Under the pieces are notes generated by a model. That model was not told the origin of the DNA, searched no databases, and saw only the letters and a program-made list of their open reading frames with translations. From contig JAHGAU010000008.1 of assembly GCA_019925105.1 (NCBI GenBank), positions 930,001 to 994,000 of the forward strand: a stretch of 64,000 bases of DNA, in the 5' to 3' direction. Both the position numbers and the translations under genes were made by a program. This document shows positions 10,680 to 21,889 of this stretch, piece after piece. The stretch's first letter is position 1. Every line of letters begins with the position of its first letter. Source of the stretch: Niebla homalea (taxonomy: Eukaryota; Ascomycota; Lecanoromycetes; Lecanorales; Ramalinaceae).

Positions 10680-12649
10680 ATGGAAGTCCGAGCTACAGGT
10701 AAGCCATTCTCCTCGACTCGTCCTCGCAATTAAAGCTCAAATCCTACCTGGGTTCCACGTGTACCTCAACAACGCTCTGGTGCATGGCCAGACACTTTTG
10801 GAGCATCTAATACTGATCAACACCCAACCAGATGTTTACTCGCCTCCTTTGCCACTGGCTCTCCAATACTCTGATGCTGTTTCCTCTGTTTATCCAGATC
10901 GACCGATTCGCCCGTTACCGAAACGACGTATTCGCTCACGCTTATCTCCAGACCTAGCTGAATCCATACTCCAGTCCTCGCCTTCTGTACCACAGGAAAG
11001 ATTGTTCAGTCTGCCGTACTATGGTAATTCCAGCAATAGCCGTCGCTCGATCTCGCAAAATTCCTCGCTGGAGGCCCAGGCCTCGGATACCCCTGAACCA
11101 GATCCGAACGCCAGCTATCAATTCAGAGGCAATGAGACAGATGGCGAACGTGTACAGTTGATGAGCAATGCGAAGCCATACAGTGCCCAGCAGCGAGCGC
11201 CATCAATGGTTACTACCACTTCCCCTGAGGGTTATATTATGCCGAAATATGACATGCTGCGCTCCAACAGGCAGCAAATGGCCCAATCCACAGCCTCATC
11301 TGCCGATTCTGTTGATGGCTATGATTCATTTGAGAATACAAACAACAAGAAGAAGCGCAAGATACCGGCGAATGGCGGTCACCATTCATCCCTCTCAGCA
11401 GAGATGGCATCCTTGGGACTGTCCTCCTCGCGAGATGTTGAGGTCCCCCATACAGACTCAGATCGTGGACTTGCTCATTACTACGGAACAGGTGCCTCCG
11501 CGGTACCAAGTAAACCTGGCACGGGCATATCTGGTGCTGCTCGAGGCAGATATGGTAGAGCGGGAACAAGACGTCGCAGCGCGCGAAGTCCATTGGGAGT
11601 GTCTTTCAATGGGCCAAACTATGCCCGCAGAGAGCACTATCCCGTCAGTGATGTAATTGAGAAAGGTATTTGTTGGCATGGTGACTGTTGTCAATCTCCG
11701 TGTTTCTGATCGATTCACAGAGCCTGCTCGAGGTGACGAACCCGGCAGAGACATCATCTCTGCAGGCCTTGCCAATGCCGCGGCCTCACCGGATTCTCCG
11801 GGCCAGGAAAATGCCAACATTTTGCCCCCAGAAGCTTTGCACACTTCAAACCCGGAGAAGAATCAATTCACCTTTACTTGCGCATCTGATGCAGCCAAGG
11901 GTATCACATGGCCTGGCTATCCGTACCCAGTCTCAAATGGAGCTTATCAAGGTAACCCAAGTCGCGGGGCAGACGGAACTTATGATGCCTACGCCTCGCC
12001 TCAGGTATCTCAAGATGGACAAGGTGGGCCAGGCCAAGCCAATGCAGCAGTTGCACACGCGAATACTACTTCCATGGCTCAGCAACCAAATAAGACGAGG
12101 CGACCACTTTCCAAGCAGTATGCAATGGCAGCGCGAGACCGGCGTTTGAGGCAGAATTACAACAATTTTCACCATCCGCCTAAGGAAGAGGATGTTTGGA
12201 TATGTGAGTACTGTGAGTACGAAGCAATATTTGGAAGGCCACCTGAAGCGCTCATGCGGCAATATGAGATCAAAGATCGCCGAGAGAGGAGGCGCCTGGC
12301 AGAAAAGCGGCGATTGCTAGAGAAGGCCAAGATGAAGGGTAGGAAGGGAAAGAAGGGTAACAAGAATGGTAAAGGAGCCAACGGCGGTGCTCAAGCCACC
12401 CAGTCAAACCAGAAGCAGCGTTACGACCCGAATTCGAACGAAGATAATCCAGCACTTCAGCAAGCTGCGCAGAGCGATGACTACCTTTTGGACGAGTATG
12501 CCGACGACCCGTTGTCAACGCCTACATTGCCCCATCAGACGCCTTCTAGGATCCCGCAGCCTGTGGCGCAAAATCCAAGTCACAGTCCAAGGCCGCCATC
12601 TGGGTCGGGAAGCCTGAGGCAGAACGTTGGGTCGCCGCGAGCAACTTGA
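10680..12649 (+). CDS. Conserved fungal protein with CxxC/basic motif, function unknown
   Basis: I do not know the function. Three exons close one frame of 593 aa: 10680-10698 (only 19 nt), 10832-11665, 11721-12649. The tiny first exon reads MEVRAT and splices to DVYSPPLPLALQYSD. The 133-nt first intron has branch TACTGAT and acceptor CCAG. The N-terminal block YPDRPIRPLPKRRIRSRLSP looks like a conserved motif. A long Ser/Pro/Gln-rich, probably disordered region follows. At about residues 440-460 is DVWICEYCEYEAIFGRPPEA, where the CxxC could bind zinc, followed at once by a strongly basic helix (RRERRRLAEKRRLLEKAKMK) and a Lys/Gly stretch. A short acidic tail motif (DEYADDPLSTPTLP) follows. 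The layout suggests a nuclear or RNA/DNA-associated protein, but that is inference only. Confidence 0.82.
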
Positions 12650-13311
12650 TTCACTCAGGAGCTACCGGGACCCTCTGTCCCTGGCTAGCTCGAGAGCAGC
12701 AGATGTGAATGAGCGCGTTCAAGGCCATCGATAAGCCATCAGCAGAAGGTCTTCTCACTTGCTTGGACACGGCGGTTGACCCAATCTGCCATGTCGATTT
12801 CGTTGGCGTGAAGCAGGTTTTACACAGATTGTTGACCGTAGTCACGTACCTCCATAGACGTTGTACAGCTTCCTGGGGACTTTGTGTACAGATCAAGATG
12901 TTGGAATATGTCAAGGTTTGCCTATGATACAGTAGTCGCTCTTTGACCTCTAAGTAGAGTGCGAACAATCTCATCTCCTCCTGAAGGGAATCTCTTTACG
13001 GGAAGTTCGCATTTTGGAGGGACCTCACACATGCATCAATGATCAATGCTGACCAGTTCGGATAATGATAATGGGAGAACCCCGATAATGGAAAAGGGGT
13101 GGTAATTTATGGTTTTTAAAAGCTTACACTGATGTATATTTTTGGGGCTGCTGGAACATTAGCCCTTGTCAAGCGCTTTTGTCTCTCCATTCACATCTCT
13201 GCCAGCAACAGACACGTCTTCGTGGACGATCAAGGTGCATGCACAGGAACAATCATCCATCGAACGATAGTTGTAACCCGTTTCACACCACGTCGTCCTT
13301 TGAAGTGGACA
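12650..13311. other. Intergenic, upstream of yra1-like gene
   Basis: 662 nt between two plus-strand genes, containing the 3' region of the unknown gene and the promoter/leader of the yra1-like gene. No coding signal was seen. Confidence 0.6.
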
Positions 13312-14883
13312 ATGGATCGGCCATTAGACGAGATGATATCGGAAAGAGAGGTAAGTCTCTGTTTGGACACTCAGAGCAAGGCTTTTTGCTCATGTTCTTC
13401 TTATTCAGAGAGGGAGCTATCGCAATGGTGGCAGTAGAGGTAGAGGCCGCCGACATCCGGATTTGGTCCGCAACGACTCCAGAAAGGTATCCCACCGATT
13501 CCACCACTCCCACCAATCGTCTTTCCCCGCCTGGTGCCGCCAAGTCTGCTTTCGTGGTAAAGAGGTTGCTAAACGTCGATGCAAGGTTCTTACATCTCCT
13601 TCCTCCCACGTCGCCCTCCGCAATCCGTAGCACGACTCTCGCAGGAGTCAGCTCCCGTGCCGAAGCTGCTATCGATCAATGACGACCTCAAGACATGCCA
13701 AGATGCTGACGCAGGACTCACCTCCCTAATGATAGTGGAAAAGTCACTTCGAGACAAACGCCATAGAGACGTACATATATCACGGAGCCTGAACCAAGCA
13801 CCTGGGACTGATCGTCGGCAGAGACTGGGTTCACGACAAATATGAGCACGACCCTCACAGTGCGTCTGAATGCTCATGCTGTCCATCAACAGATTTACTG
13901 ATCTTCCTGCTCAAGCTCGAGCACCTCCACGCGACAGCTACCTAAATGGACGCTCTGATCGCTATCCTCCCGATCCCGAGAGGTGAGCTTGGCCTTATTT
14001 GCTGTACGCAATGTTGAAAGTAAAATTAACGGGGGCATCCAGAGCAGCACCAGACGCCCGTCTTCGTGTTGACAACCTCCACTATGACCTCACAGAAGAC
14101 GACCTCGAAGTAAACTTTCCTCTTATCACACTCATGATGCCTTGAGATTGACCCGTCGCGTCTCTTTAGGGTCTGTTCTCGGACATTGCCCCGGTCGTCT
14201 CGCTTTCCCTACGTTACGACCGCGCCGGTCGCTCCACAGGCACCGCGTACGTGACCTACAGTTCCATCTCCGCGGCCAATCGAGCCATTCGCGAATTCGA
14301 CGGCGCCAATGCCGCCGGCCAACCCATCCGCTTGACTCTTCTCCCCACAGCTCCCGCCAGCGATTACGCACGCGACTGGAATGGCGCGGGTAAAGGAGGA
14401 GGCTCTCGCAATCCCTTTGACACGGCGGTGAGGCCCGGGCGGAGCCTCTTCGACCGGATCGAGGATCCGAATGTTCGCCGCAGAGGAGGCAGGAGTCGAA
14501 GCCGGAGCCCTGGGCTGGCTCGGAGGAGCAATGTCATGAAGCCAGCACCGGAAGGCGTCGATCGGTATGTTCCTGGCGATAGAGACGGGGGGCGGAGCGG
14601 GAGAAGGAGCAGGACGGAGAGCCCGGTGAGGAGCAGGAGAAGCCCTGCTCGCCCACGTCGAGGAGGAGGGTCGAGGCGAGACAGGGATGACAGTGGGCAT
14701 CAATTGGTAGGCGGAAGGCCGAGAAAAACGCAGGAGGAGCTGGATAGGGAAATGGAGGATTATTGGGGAGGCAAGAAGGAAAGCAATGGTACCTCAGCAG
14801 CGCCTCCGTCAACAACCTTGTTTACCGAGGAAGCACAACCGTCGGCTATGGCTGTGGATGAGGACGTCGATATGATAACCTGA
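13312..14883 (+). CDS. yra1: Yra1/ALY/REF-type RRM mRNA export adaptor
   Basis: RNA-binding adaptor of the TREX pathway, which links the helicase Sub2/UAP56 to the export receptor Mex67. Seven exons close a 345-aa frame: 13312-13350, 13409-13486, 13736-13770, 13822-13859, 13916-13982, 14043-14109, 14170-14883. The N-terminus MDRPLDEMISE fits the short UAP56-binding motif of this family. A Gly/Arg stretch follows (NGGSRGRGRR), then a single RRM at about 89-165 with RNP2-like LRVDNL and RNP1-like GRSTGTAYVTY. The RRM ends in FDGANAAGQPIRLTLL. The C-terminal half is Arg/Ser/Gly-rich and ends with a conserved block, RPRKTQEELDREMEDYWGG. Intron 2 (249 nt) is several times longer than the others, and its acceptor is the least certain junction. 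Family assignment is strong. Confidence 0.88.
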
Positions 14884-15143
14884 GGCTGTGGGTATTGCCC
14901 GATAGTCAGGTACGGATTTGGCCATGCTTTCTGGTTTGGTACAACCAATTTGATTTATATGGGTGATCCGTTGGGAAGCACATTTGCTGCAGCTACTTCT
15001 CAAGCAATGACTCCATGATATCGTCACGAGGTCAAGGCAAGAAGAGTCAGCATGAATGTTTGTATCTCGTATTCTCTGGTCCTACTGATTTGGCGAATAG
15101 GAGTCCAAAGATGTTACGCTAATGCATGCGTTGTGTCAATGCG

Positions 15144-16413
15144 TCACCTCCATAGTCCGTACGGACCCTCACAAAATTTCCACAACTTTACAGTTCCATC
15201 CTCGCTTCCACTTGCGCATACTTTCCCATCAGGACTGAAACCCAAACTCCAAATCGGACCATGATGGCCTTTCCAGACGTCCAACTCCTTTGACCCGTCG
15301 ACCGCGTCAAGATCCCAGACTCGAATCCAAGTATCTTGGTTGCCGCCCGTCACGTATTTGCGTTCACCTTCATGGACAGCGACGGATACAATGGGAGTCG
15401 GTTGAGGTACTTGGTGGATGAGCTGCCCTGGAGTGGTACCACTGAAAAAGTATGCGTTCTTACCAGCAGCCACAGCCAGGGTGGAAAGGGTATTGCTAAG
15501 CTCGCAGCTACCAATGTCGCCGTCGAGCTTGGCGGAGCTGATGGGTTTGCGTGTGCGTATGTCGAACCACCGAACATGCTTATCCTCGCATGCGGTAATG
15601 AGAATGTTCATTTCCTGCGACCACAGCACACTTCTGATCGCACCTTCATGCGATCCAGCGCCGATCTCGAAGCCGGTTGGATTCGTCGTCTTGGCGGGAC
15701 CATTCGCAAGCCTTCCAAAAGATGCCTGTTCGGGGGAGGAAGAATTGCTACTGGTCGGACTTGTGGCAAGTTCGTATATCATGAGCTTCTTGTCGAAACC
15801 TCCGGTTGCGAGGACCTGGGGTCTGGGCTGATGTGGGAAAGCGACCGCACGGACGATGTGGGGATGCTGGAAGGTATGCAAACATTCACCGGTCTGGGTA
15901 TCCCAGACTTTACTGAAGAAGAAAGTCAGCTCGCGCAGATACTAATATCACTGAATGGCGGATGAGCACACACGCTGTAAAATCCGCAGACGCCGTTGCA
16001 GCCAGATTCCCATCTGAAGAGAGACGAGCTTGCCAGCAGGCGCCCTTGTGTCCAAGAAAGGTGCCGATCCTGCGGAAGTCAACATGTGGGCTCGACCTTC
16101 GGGTCCATTTTGGCTCACCAGTCGCCAGTAGTGCCATCTCGAAGCATTGGATTATTGTCTGTCTGTCGTCAACTTACAGCTGTGAAGGAATGCAGGTTAC
16201 AGGAGGGTACCTTTGCAGGCGCTCATAATGTAGTATTGCTTGTCATCAACAATGTCTGAAAAGCTGAGGTGGGTGACGGGGCGAGAATGGCCATGACAGG
16301 TCAAGGGGACCGCTTTGTTGGCCTCTTGACGTGAATTCAGCACATAGTCTCGAACAGGGAGATTGGATGTCAAGGTGGAATGAATTCCAATCATCTCCCT
16401 TACCTGCAGTCAT
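15144..16413 (-). CDS. STRAP-like WD40 protein
   Basis: Seven-bladed WD40 protein resembling STRAP (serine/threonine kinase receptor-associated protein; Unr-interacting protein), which in animals works with the SMN complex. The fungal role is not settled. Five exons close 342 aa, near the roughly 350 of human STRAP: 16413-16404 (10 nt), 16324-16211, 16158-16119, 16069-15974, 15912-15144. All junctions are GT..AG, with introns of 49-79 nt. Diagnostic motifs: PLTCHGHSRPVTHLSFS, NNPMLRDGTTGDWIGTFLGH, ASADFTAKVWDTQTGE, HPHIVRAVAFP and, last, GHHGPIWSLGFSPDG with SGSEDGTVKLW. The start is a 10-nt exon encoding MTA. It is divergent from the doa1 gene. Confidence 0.9.
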
Positions 16414-17242
16414 GTTGGAAGATGTCTCGAAGTATATACAGTGAAGTAGAAGCTCCCGATGCAGGATATATATCTCTCGAGTGACGGGGCAATGACAGTC
16501 TTTGATGTAATAGATATCTATTCAAGGCCGTAAATCATGTATGAATGACCACGATGCTTCGGGTTCCAACAATCTCTGAGTCTCGAGCTCCCAAAGGTTT
16601 GAGACGAGCAGGAGGAACGAAAGGATTATTGGAGAGCAAGAGGATGTGACAGTCCCAAGTAGGACGATAGAAAAAGTCGTAAAGCCTTGGTACAGTTCCT
16701 TGCGGATGTGAATCTATTATTCGTTTGATGGAGCATAAGGTAGAAAGAGAGCGGAAATAGCCGTGGAATACAAAGCTTGGTTGTGGTCAACTACGAGACT
16801 ACCTCAAAGAGCCAGTACAGGAGGTGATGGGATAGTGCAAAATACTGTTGAAGTTGTTCGTTGCCTTTGTCGTTGGTCTATGGTTATCAAGAAGCAAGGG
16901 ATAGCGGTGTCTGAAATCTCTCAAGGGGAAGAGCAGATAGCGCCTTCTTCATTCTTCCCACTCAAATGGTCTATCACTGTTTTTGGATGTCCATCCCAGT
17001 CACGTGATTTATTGCGGAGCTTGTGCGGAGCAACTTTCTTTGGTAGTTCTACACCTGGGGCCCCACCGACCACCGACACCAGCAAGACCCATCTCATCTT
17101 GCTGTTCTCTCTGCATCCTTGCATCTGACATGCTCCACGCAGACCTCATATCTATCCTCCTACCGTCCGGACTCTCAGTTCCCGCACGAGGCTTATTCAC
17201 ACCATCATCATCGTCTTCAGGACGCAAAACTGCCGGCCTTCC
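16414..17242. promoter_or_regulatory. Divergent promoter, STRAP-like gene / doa1
   Basis: 829 nt between divergent start codons. It holds a TCACGTGA octamer at 17000-17007 and a pyrimidine-rich leader before the doa1 ATG. No ORF here looks real. Confidence 0.55.
17000..17007. promoter_or_regulatory. E-box octamer TCACGTGA
   Basis: Perfect 8-bp palindrome containing CACGTG, about 235 nt upstream of the doa1 ATG. This is the preferred core of fungal Cbf1-type bHLH factors. The same octamer recurs at 24184-24191. Function is inferred only from the match. Confidence 0.4.
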
Positions 17243-19689
17243 ATGACTTCTTTCATCCTCTCTGCCTCCCTTGTGGAGCATGAAGATGATGTAGGGACTA
17301 TGCGCACTCCTTACGTGATCCAACGCGTTTCCTGACCGGCTGTAGGTTCGCGCCGTTGCTTTCCCACAACCATCCTTCGTTTTGTCCGCCTCAAGAGACG
17401 CCACCGTTCGTCTGTGGAAACTCCAATCCTCCCCACCCCCAACCTATGACTGCTCCATATCATCTCATGTTCAGTCTTTTGTTAACGCCATAACATTCCA
17501 CTCGCCTACCTCCGAGTACCCCGACGGTCTTGTCGTTTCTGGGGGCAAAGATACCATCATTGATGTAAGACGCCCTGGCACTCTGCCCGACGCAAACGCT
17601 GAGGCCCTCTTAATTGGTCACACCAACAACGTTTGTGCTCTAGATGTATGTCCTGAGGCCCAATATCTTGTCAGCGGAAGCTGGGACGGGACGGCAAGAG
17701 TCTGGAGCCTCGGCAAATGGCAGTGTGAAGCTGTACTTGAAGGTCATGGGGGAAACGTTTGGGCCGTACTGGCCTATGATAAGACGACCATAATTACTGG
17801 TAAATAAATCTGGTCGCACCAAATGAAGAGCAGTCGTCTAATCTCTACGTGCAGGTTGTGCCGACCAGGTCATACGAATCTTCCATCCTAGTGGCAAGAA
17901 ATACGGAGAGTTGAAAGGGAGCACGGATGTCATCAGGGCGCTTTGTCGAATACCATCTGGTCACCCGAGTGGATCCGACATCGCATCAGCCGGCAATGAT
18001 GGTATAATTCGTTTATGGAAGCTAAATGGACAACAAGTTGCTCAGCTTCATGGTCATGAGAGCTTCATATATTCCCTAACGAGCCTACCGAGCGGCGAAA
18101 TTGTGAGCTGCGGCGAGGATCGGACGGCGAGGGTGTGGAGAGGGACCGAATGTATCCAAACCATTACGCATCCGGCCATCTCTGTATGGGCAGTAGCCGC
18201 TTGTACAGAGAATGGTGACTTTGTGACAGGCGCCAGTGATCGGATTGCGCGAGTCTTTACAAGAGATGCTGCGCGTGAGGCCGCACCTGAAGCCATCAAA
18301 CAGTTCGAGGACTCTGTGAAATCGTCTTCGATACCTCAGCAACAGGTTGGCGCCGTTGACAAGGAGAAGCTGCCTGGACCGGACTTCCTGAAGCAAAAGT
18401 CCGGGACCAAGGAAGGGCAAGTTCAGATGATTCAAGAATCGGACGGCAGTGTCAGTGCGCATCAGTGGTCGCAAGCTGCTCACGCTTGGACGAATGTGGG
18501 CACAGTCGTAGACGCAGTCGGCAGCAGCGGCAAGAAGACTTCGTATGCTGGCAAAGATTATGACTACGTTTTCGATGTCGATATTGAGGACGGCAAGCCA
18601 GCTCTGAAGTTGCCTTACAATCTCTCTCAAAATCCCTACGAAGCTGCGACCAAGTTCATCCAGGACAATGAGCTGCCAATGACCTACCTTGATCAGGTTG
18701 CTAATTTCATCACCTCCAATACTCAAGGCGCAACGCTAGGACAAACCCAACAGTCTCCAGCTTCCGATAATTGGGGGACTGGAGCACGCTACCGCCCAGG
18801 CGACTCATCAGACATCTCTTCACCTCCTACCACGGCCCCCCCACAGATCCTCCCTCAGACCGCATATCTTTCAATCAAGACCGCCAACCTGCGCACAATC
18901 TTGAAGAAAATTAACGAGCTCAACGATCAGTATCTTCAGGAACATTCTAATGATATCATCCTCGACAAGAAGCAGTTGTCACTACTCGACTCCGCCTGCA
19001 AGCCATTAGAGGCCGCGCTCTCTTCGCGCCCCTCGGATGACCCTGCTCTCACAACAGTGTATCCTGTTGTGGCCCACGTATTGACACTGTGGCCCCCAGG
19101 CGCCCGCCTTCCAGCTCTTGATCTTCTTCGACTCCTAGCCGCCGCTACGCCAACATTATCTTCTCCATCAGTTTTCAACGACCTCGTGACACTACTCTTG
19201 ACGGCCGGCTTCGAGGACAAGGATCGGGAGAACAACATCATGCTCTCCATCCGCGCCTTTGGTAATTTGTTCGAGACTGAGCAAGGTCGTGACTTAGCAG
19301 ACACCAAGTTTGACGAGATCCATGACGCTACCAAGGCCTACTGCGCCAGTCACAATCGCAACGTCGTGATCGCGATCGCAACGCTGTATCTTAACTATGC
19401 CGTCCTCTTCACGAGCAATGTGCACAAGGATTTGCCGTCATCAAGCGACCGAGCACTAACCCTTCTTGATGACCTGTCTAGGATGATAGTGTCAGCAGCA
19501 GATTCTGAAGCCGGCTATCGGAGCTTAGTGGCGGTGGGGACCTTGCTCGACTTGGGTGAAGAAGTGCAGCTGGCAGCCAGTAGCATCTATGATCTACCCA
19601 CCGGTCTGGCCAAGGTTGAGGCGAAGCTGAAGGAACCGAGGATAAAACGGGTGGTAGCGGAGATAAAGAGCAGGCTCAAAAATTCATGA
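17243..19689 (+). CDS. doa1: Doa1/Ufd3/Lub1 (PLAA-type) WD40-PFU-PUL protein
   Basis: Ubiquitin-binding cofactor of Cdc48/p97 that helps maintain ubiquitin levels and mitochondria-associated degradation. Three exons close 778 aa: 17243-17290, 17346-17799, 17855-19689. The WD40 propeller starts at residue 4 (FILSASLVEHEDDVRAVAFP, SASRDATVRLWK) and runs to about residue 310 (SGSWDGTARVWS, SAGNDGIIRLWK). A PFU ubiquitin-binding domain lies at about 340-455 (LPGPDFLKQKSGTKEGQVQM, DYDYVFDVDIEDG, NPYEAATKFI). The C-terminal helical PUL domain, which binds Cdc48, covers about 510-778 (LLTAGFEDKDRENNIMLSIR, NRNVVIAIATLYLNYAV). Length and domain order match yeast Doa1 (715 aa). The exon 1 frame reaches a start with no competing upstream ATG. 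Confidence 0.95.
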
Positions 19690-20226
19690 ATGATTTGGAA
19701 AAGTGACGGTTAAATCGATTCGGTCGTCTTCTCCTCGAGTACGCACCTTTACATGTTCAATAGACTTTGGAGCGTTCGAAAGTCCCCATAGCGTTCTGGC
19801 AAGCTCGGCATTAAGCAAGCATTCATGGACCATTCATGCTACTGCTCCATTGCTACCAAACAGTATCAGAACCATACGAATGATATGCAATAGAGCTGCC
19901 TCTCCTGACTGATGACCCCCCCCCCACCCCCCCATCGAGAGACCAAGACAGAATGATTGCTACAACCACCAGAGCACTGTCGGAGTATTACAGTCGATGC
20001 CCAAATGTAAACATTCATTCAACGCCTGCCAAACATGATCGCCTTACAGGTAAAGACGGCCAGATATTCCCTTTAACACCTTCAAAGAAGCCACTATGGG
20101 GCAATCGTTGGCGATCGAGCAGGAACATGGCTAATTTGACAATACAGTCCTCGATGCTGGCGGTTCTGGCTTCCGCTTTGTCCTCGATATCCTCATCAAA
20201 CGCAGGCAGGCGCGACTAACTGAACA
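19690..20226. other. Convergent 3' intergenic region with poly-C tract
   Basis: 537 nt between the 3' ends of doa1 and the following minus-strand gene. Apart from a C10-A-C7 tract nothing stands out; presumably two 3' UTRs. Confidence 0.6.
19916..19933. repeat. Poly-C tract (C10 A C7)
   Basis: Near-uninterrupted cytosine run of 18 nt just beyond doa1. It is the only long homopolymer of this kind in the window and may be polymorphic or error-prone in the assembly. Confidence 0.9.
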
Positions 20227-21525
20227 TCACTCTGGGATGTCGGCAATAACCCCCCACGATTCCTCTTCGCTCTTTGACGGCTTTGAGCTCGATTGTCCGG
20301 CACCAGCGCCATCAACTGCTTTCTTCGCCCATTGCGTCGGCATCTCGTAGTCTTTGCCCGATCTTAGCCGCTTGGTCGAGATTGGCTGCTCCGTATCTTG
20401 CTCCTTGCAGCTCTCCTCATTCTTCAAGCCTTCCTTTGCGGCTGCTTCGCTTCTCGTGGCCTTACCCCTTGGAATCTGATAGTCTTTGCCAGATCTTAGC
20501 CGCTTACCTGACCCATTCAGCGGGGGTGTCATACTAGCGCTCAATGGGGTGATTTTGCCAATGCTGGTATCAAGACGAGTCGTGCGCTTGGTGAAATCCA
20601 TTTTTGGTGGGAAGCCAGGGAAGCCGTATTTCCGCAAGGTATCCTGACTGCGATAGCGAAAGATAAAGCTCGCGAAAATTTTGTCGTCTGGTTCGTACGG
20701 CGTCCACTTGACGACTCTTATTTGCTTCGAGCTCCCACCAAGTTTGCTCGAAATCGTTGTCGCTTTATGGGTGATGTCCTTGCCCACATTGCCACCCTCA
20801 TCGTCGACATTGCCCATGGGTCGAGGTGAATACTCGGGATCGAGGTACTCGGAATGTATAGTAGCCTTCAGCAGGTTCACTGTGATTTGGCCTGCCCTAC
20901 CAATGGTAGATTCACCATCTTCGACTTCCTGATCGATCTTTGTTTTGTTCATCGAATCTGAGAGTATCTCCTCATCCTCAAGTTCAGCTCTGCTGCCGAC
21001 ATCTAGCCTGGCCAATACGGTCTCTAAGCCTCTTTCTTTGAAGACCCATCTTGTTTCCTGTAGAATTCCATCGGTATCTGTAGTCCACCCACGTTTCATC
21101 AAAACAGGGCCATACCTTGGGTGCCTTGCACTGCCCGAATCCAGGGACACCGCACATCGACGCGCCGGGAATTTCGCATCGTCGAGGTAGAGTTCGGCAA
21201 CCAAGTGATAATCCGGAGCTTTCTCAGAGGGAATGGCTAGATGTGATGCCACTTGGGAGAAATTCGCTTCTCCTGGTCCTAGGGCAAATTCCTTCTGCTG
21301 GGTTCCAGCAGCTTCTATACGTTTCTTGCTATTAACGTTCAGAGCATCGCGCATTGAGCCGGTCCATGGCGGATTTGGTTGGATGATTATCTCGAAGGCA
21401 TGGTCTGTTGTAGCCTCCACAAAGGTTGAGACCAATGCTCTGTTCAATGAGTGTTGGGTACCCCATTCATGCAGTGCATTGCCCCCAGAAGCCACCGATA
21501 CTGTCAGGTTCCATAACTGAGGCAT
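20227..21525 (-). CDS. Putative DUF7918-like fungal protein with duplicated C-terminal motif
   Basis: Single-exon ORF of 432 aa. The N-terminal roughly 230 residues look like a fungal beta-sandwich family I associate tentatively with DUF7918: a WNLTVSVASGG opening, FVEATTDHAFEIIIQ, YHLVAELYLDD, and VVKWTPYEPDDKIFASFIFRYRS. The biochemical role is unknown. The C-terminal part is Lys/Arg-rich and carries KRLRSGKDY twice, at about 20470-20515 and 20325-20375, each followed by a short variable basic stretch. This could be a nuclear targeting or short linear binding motif. The gene converges on doa1 and lies tandem to spt8. The ATG at 21525 is the first in frame. Confidence 0.72.
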   Translation of the reverse strand: MPQLWNLTVSVASGGNALHEWGTQHSLNRALVSTFVEATTDHAFEIIIQPNPPWTGSMRDALNVNSKKRIEAAGTQQKEFALGPGEANFSQVASHLAIPSEKAPDYHLVAELYLDDAKFPARRCAVSLDSGSARHPRYGPVLMKRGWTTDTDGILQETRWVFKERGLETVLARLDVGSRAELEDEEILSDSMNKTKIDQEVEDGESTIGRAGQITVNLLKATIHSEYLDPEYSPRPMGNVDDEGGNVGKDITHKATTISSKLGGSSKQIRVVKWTPYEPDDKIFASFIFRYRSQDTLRKYGFPGFPPKMDFTKRTTRLDTSIGKITPLSASMTPPLNGSGKRLRSGKDYQIPRGKATRSEAAAKEGLKNEESCKEQDTEQPISTKRLRSGKDYEMPTQWAKKAVDGAGAGQSSSKPSKSEEESWGVIADIPE

Positions 21526-21889
21526 TGTGGGAGAGGTGCGACAAATACCTTTCGAACTCCACTGGTGTCACTATATTGTTCAACCCGTTGTGCCTTCCCC
21601 TAAGGTACTGTCCTGTCTCGTGTCCCAGTCAGGTCCCAAATTGGCACGCTTGAGATTCCTGTAGCATTCAAAGGCAGTCTTCTATTGCAGGATGCCCTAC
21701 ATGAGGTCAGTGTTGGGGAGAATCATTGAAAGTCACAACACTTACGTCAACAGTGTCTGCGAACTATCATCACCACGCTGTCGTGATGAAATAGTGTCTC
21801 GTAGTGTAGTTACTCCCCACCAGGACAATGACATCCATCTTGATTGCTGACTGCATGTTTTTTCCAAAGGCGATAATAACAAATAACTT
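21526..21889. other. Intergenic, 3' of spt8
   Basis: 364 nt between spt8 and the downstream minus-strand gene. It must hold the spt8 3' end and the next promoter. Nothing recognisable was seen. Confidence 0.55.
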
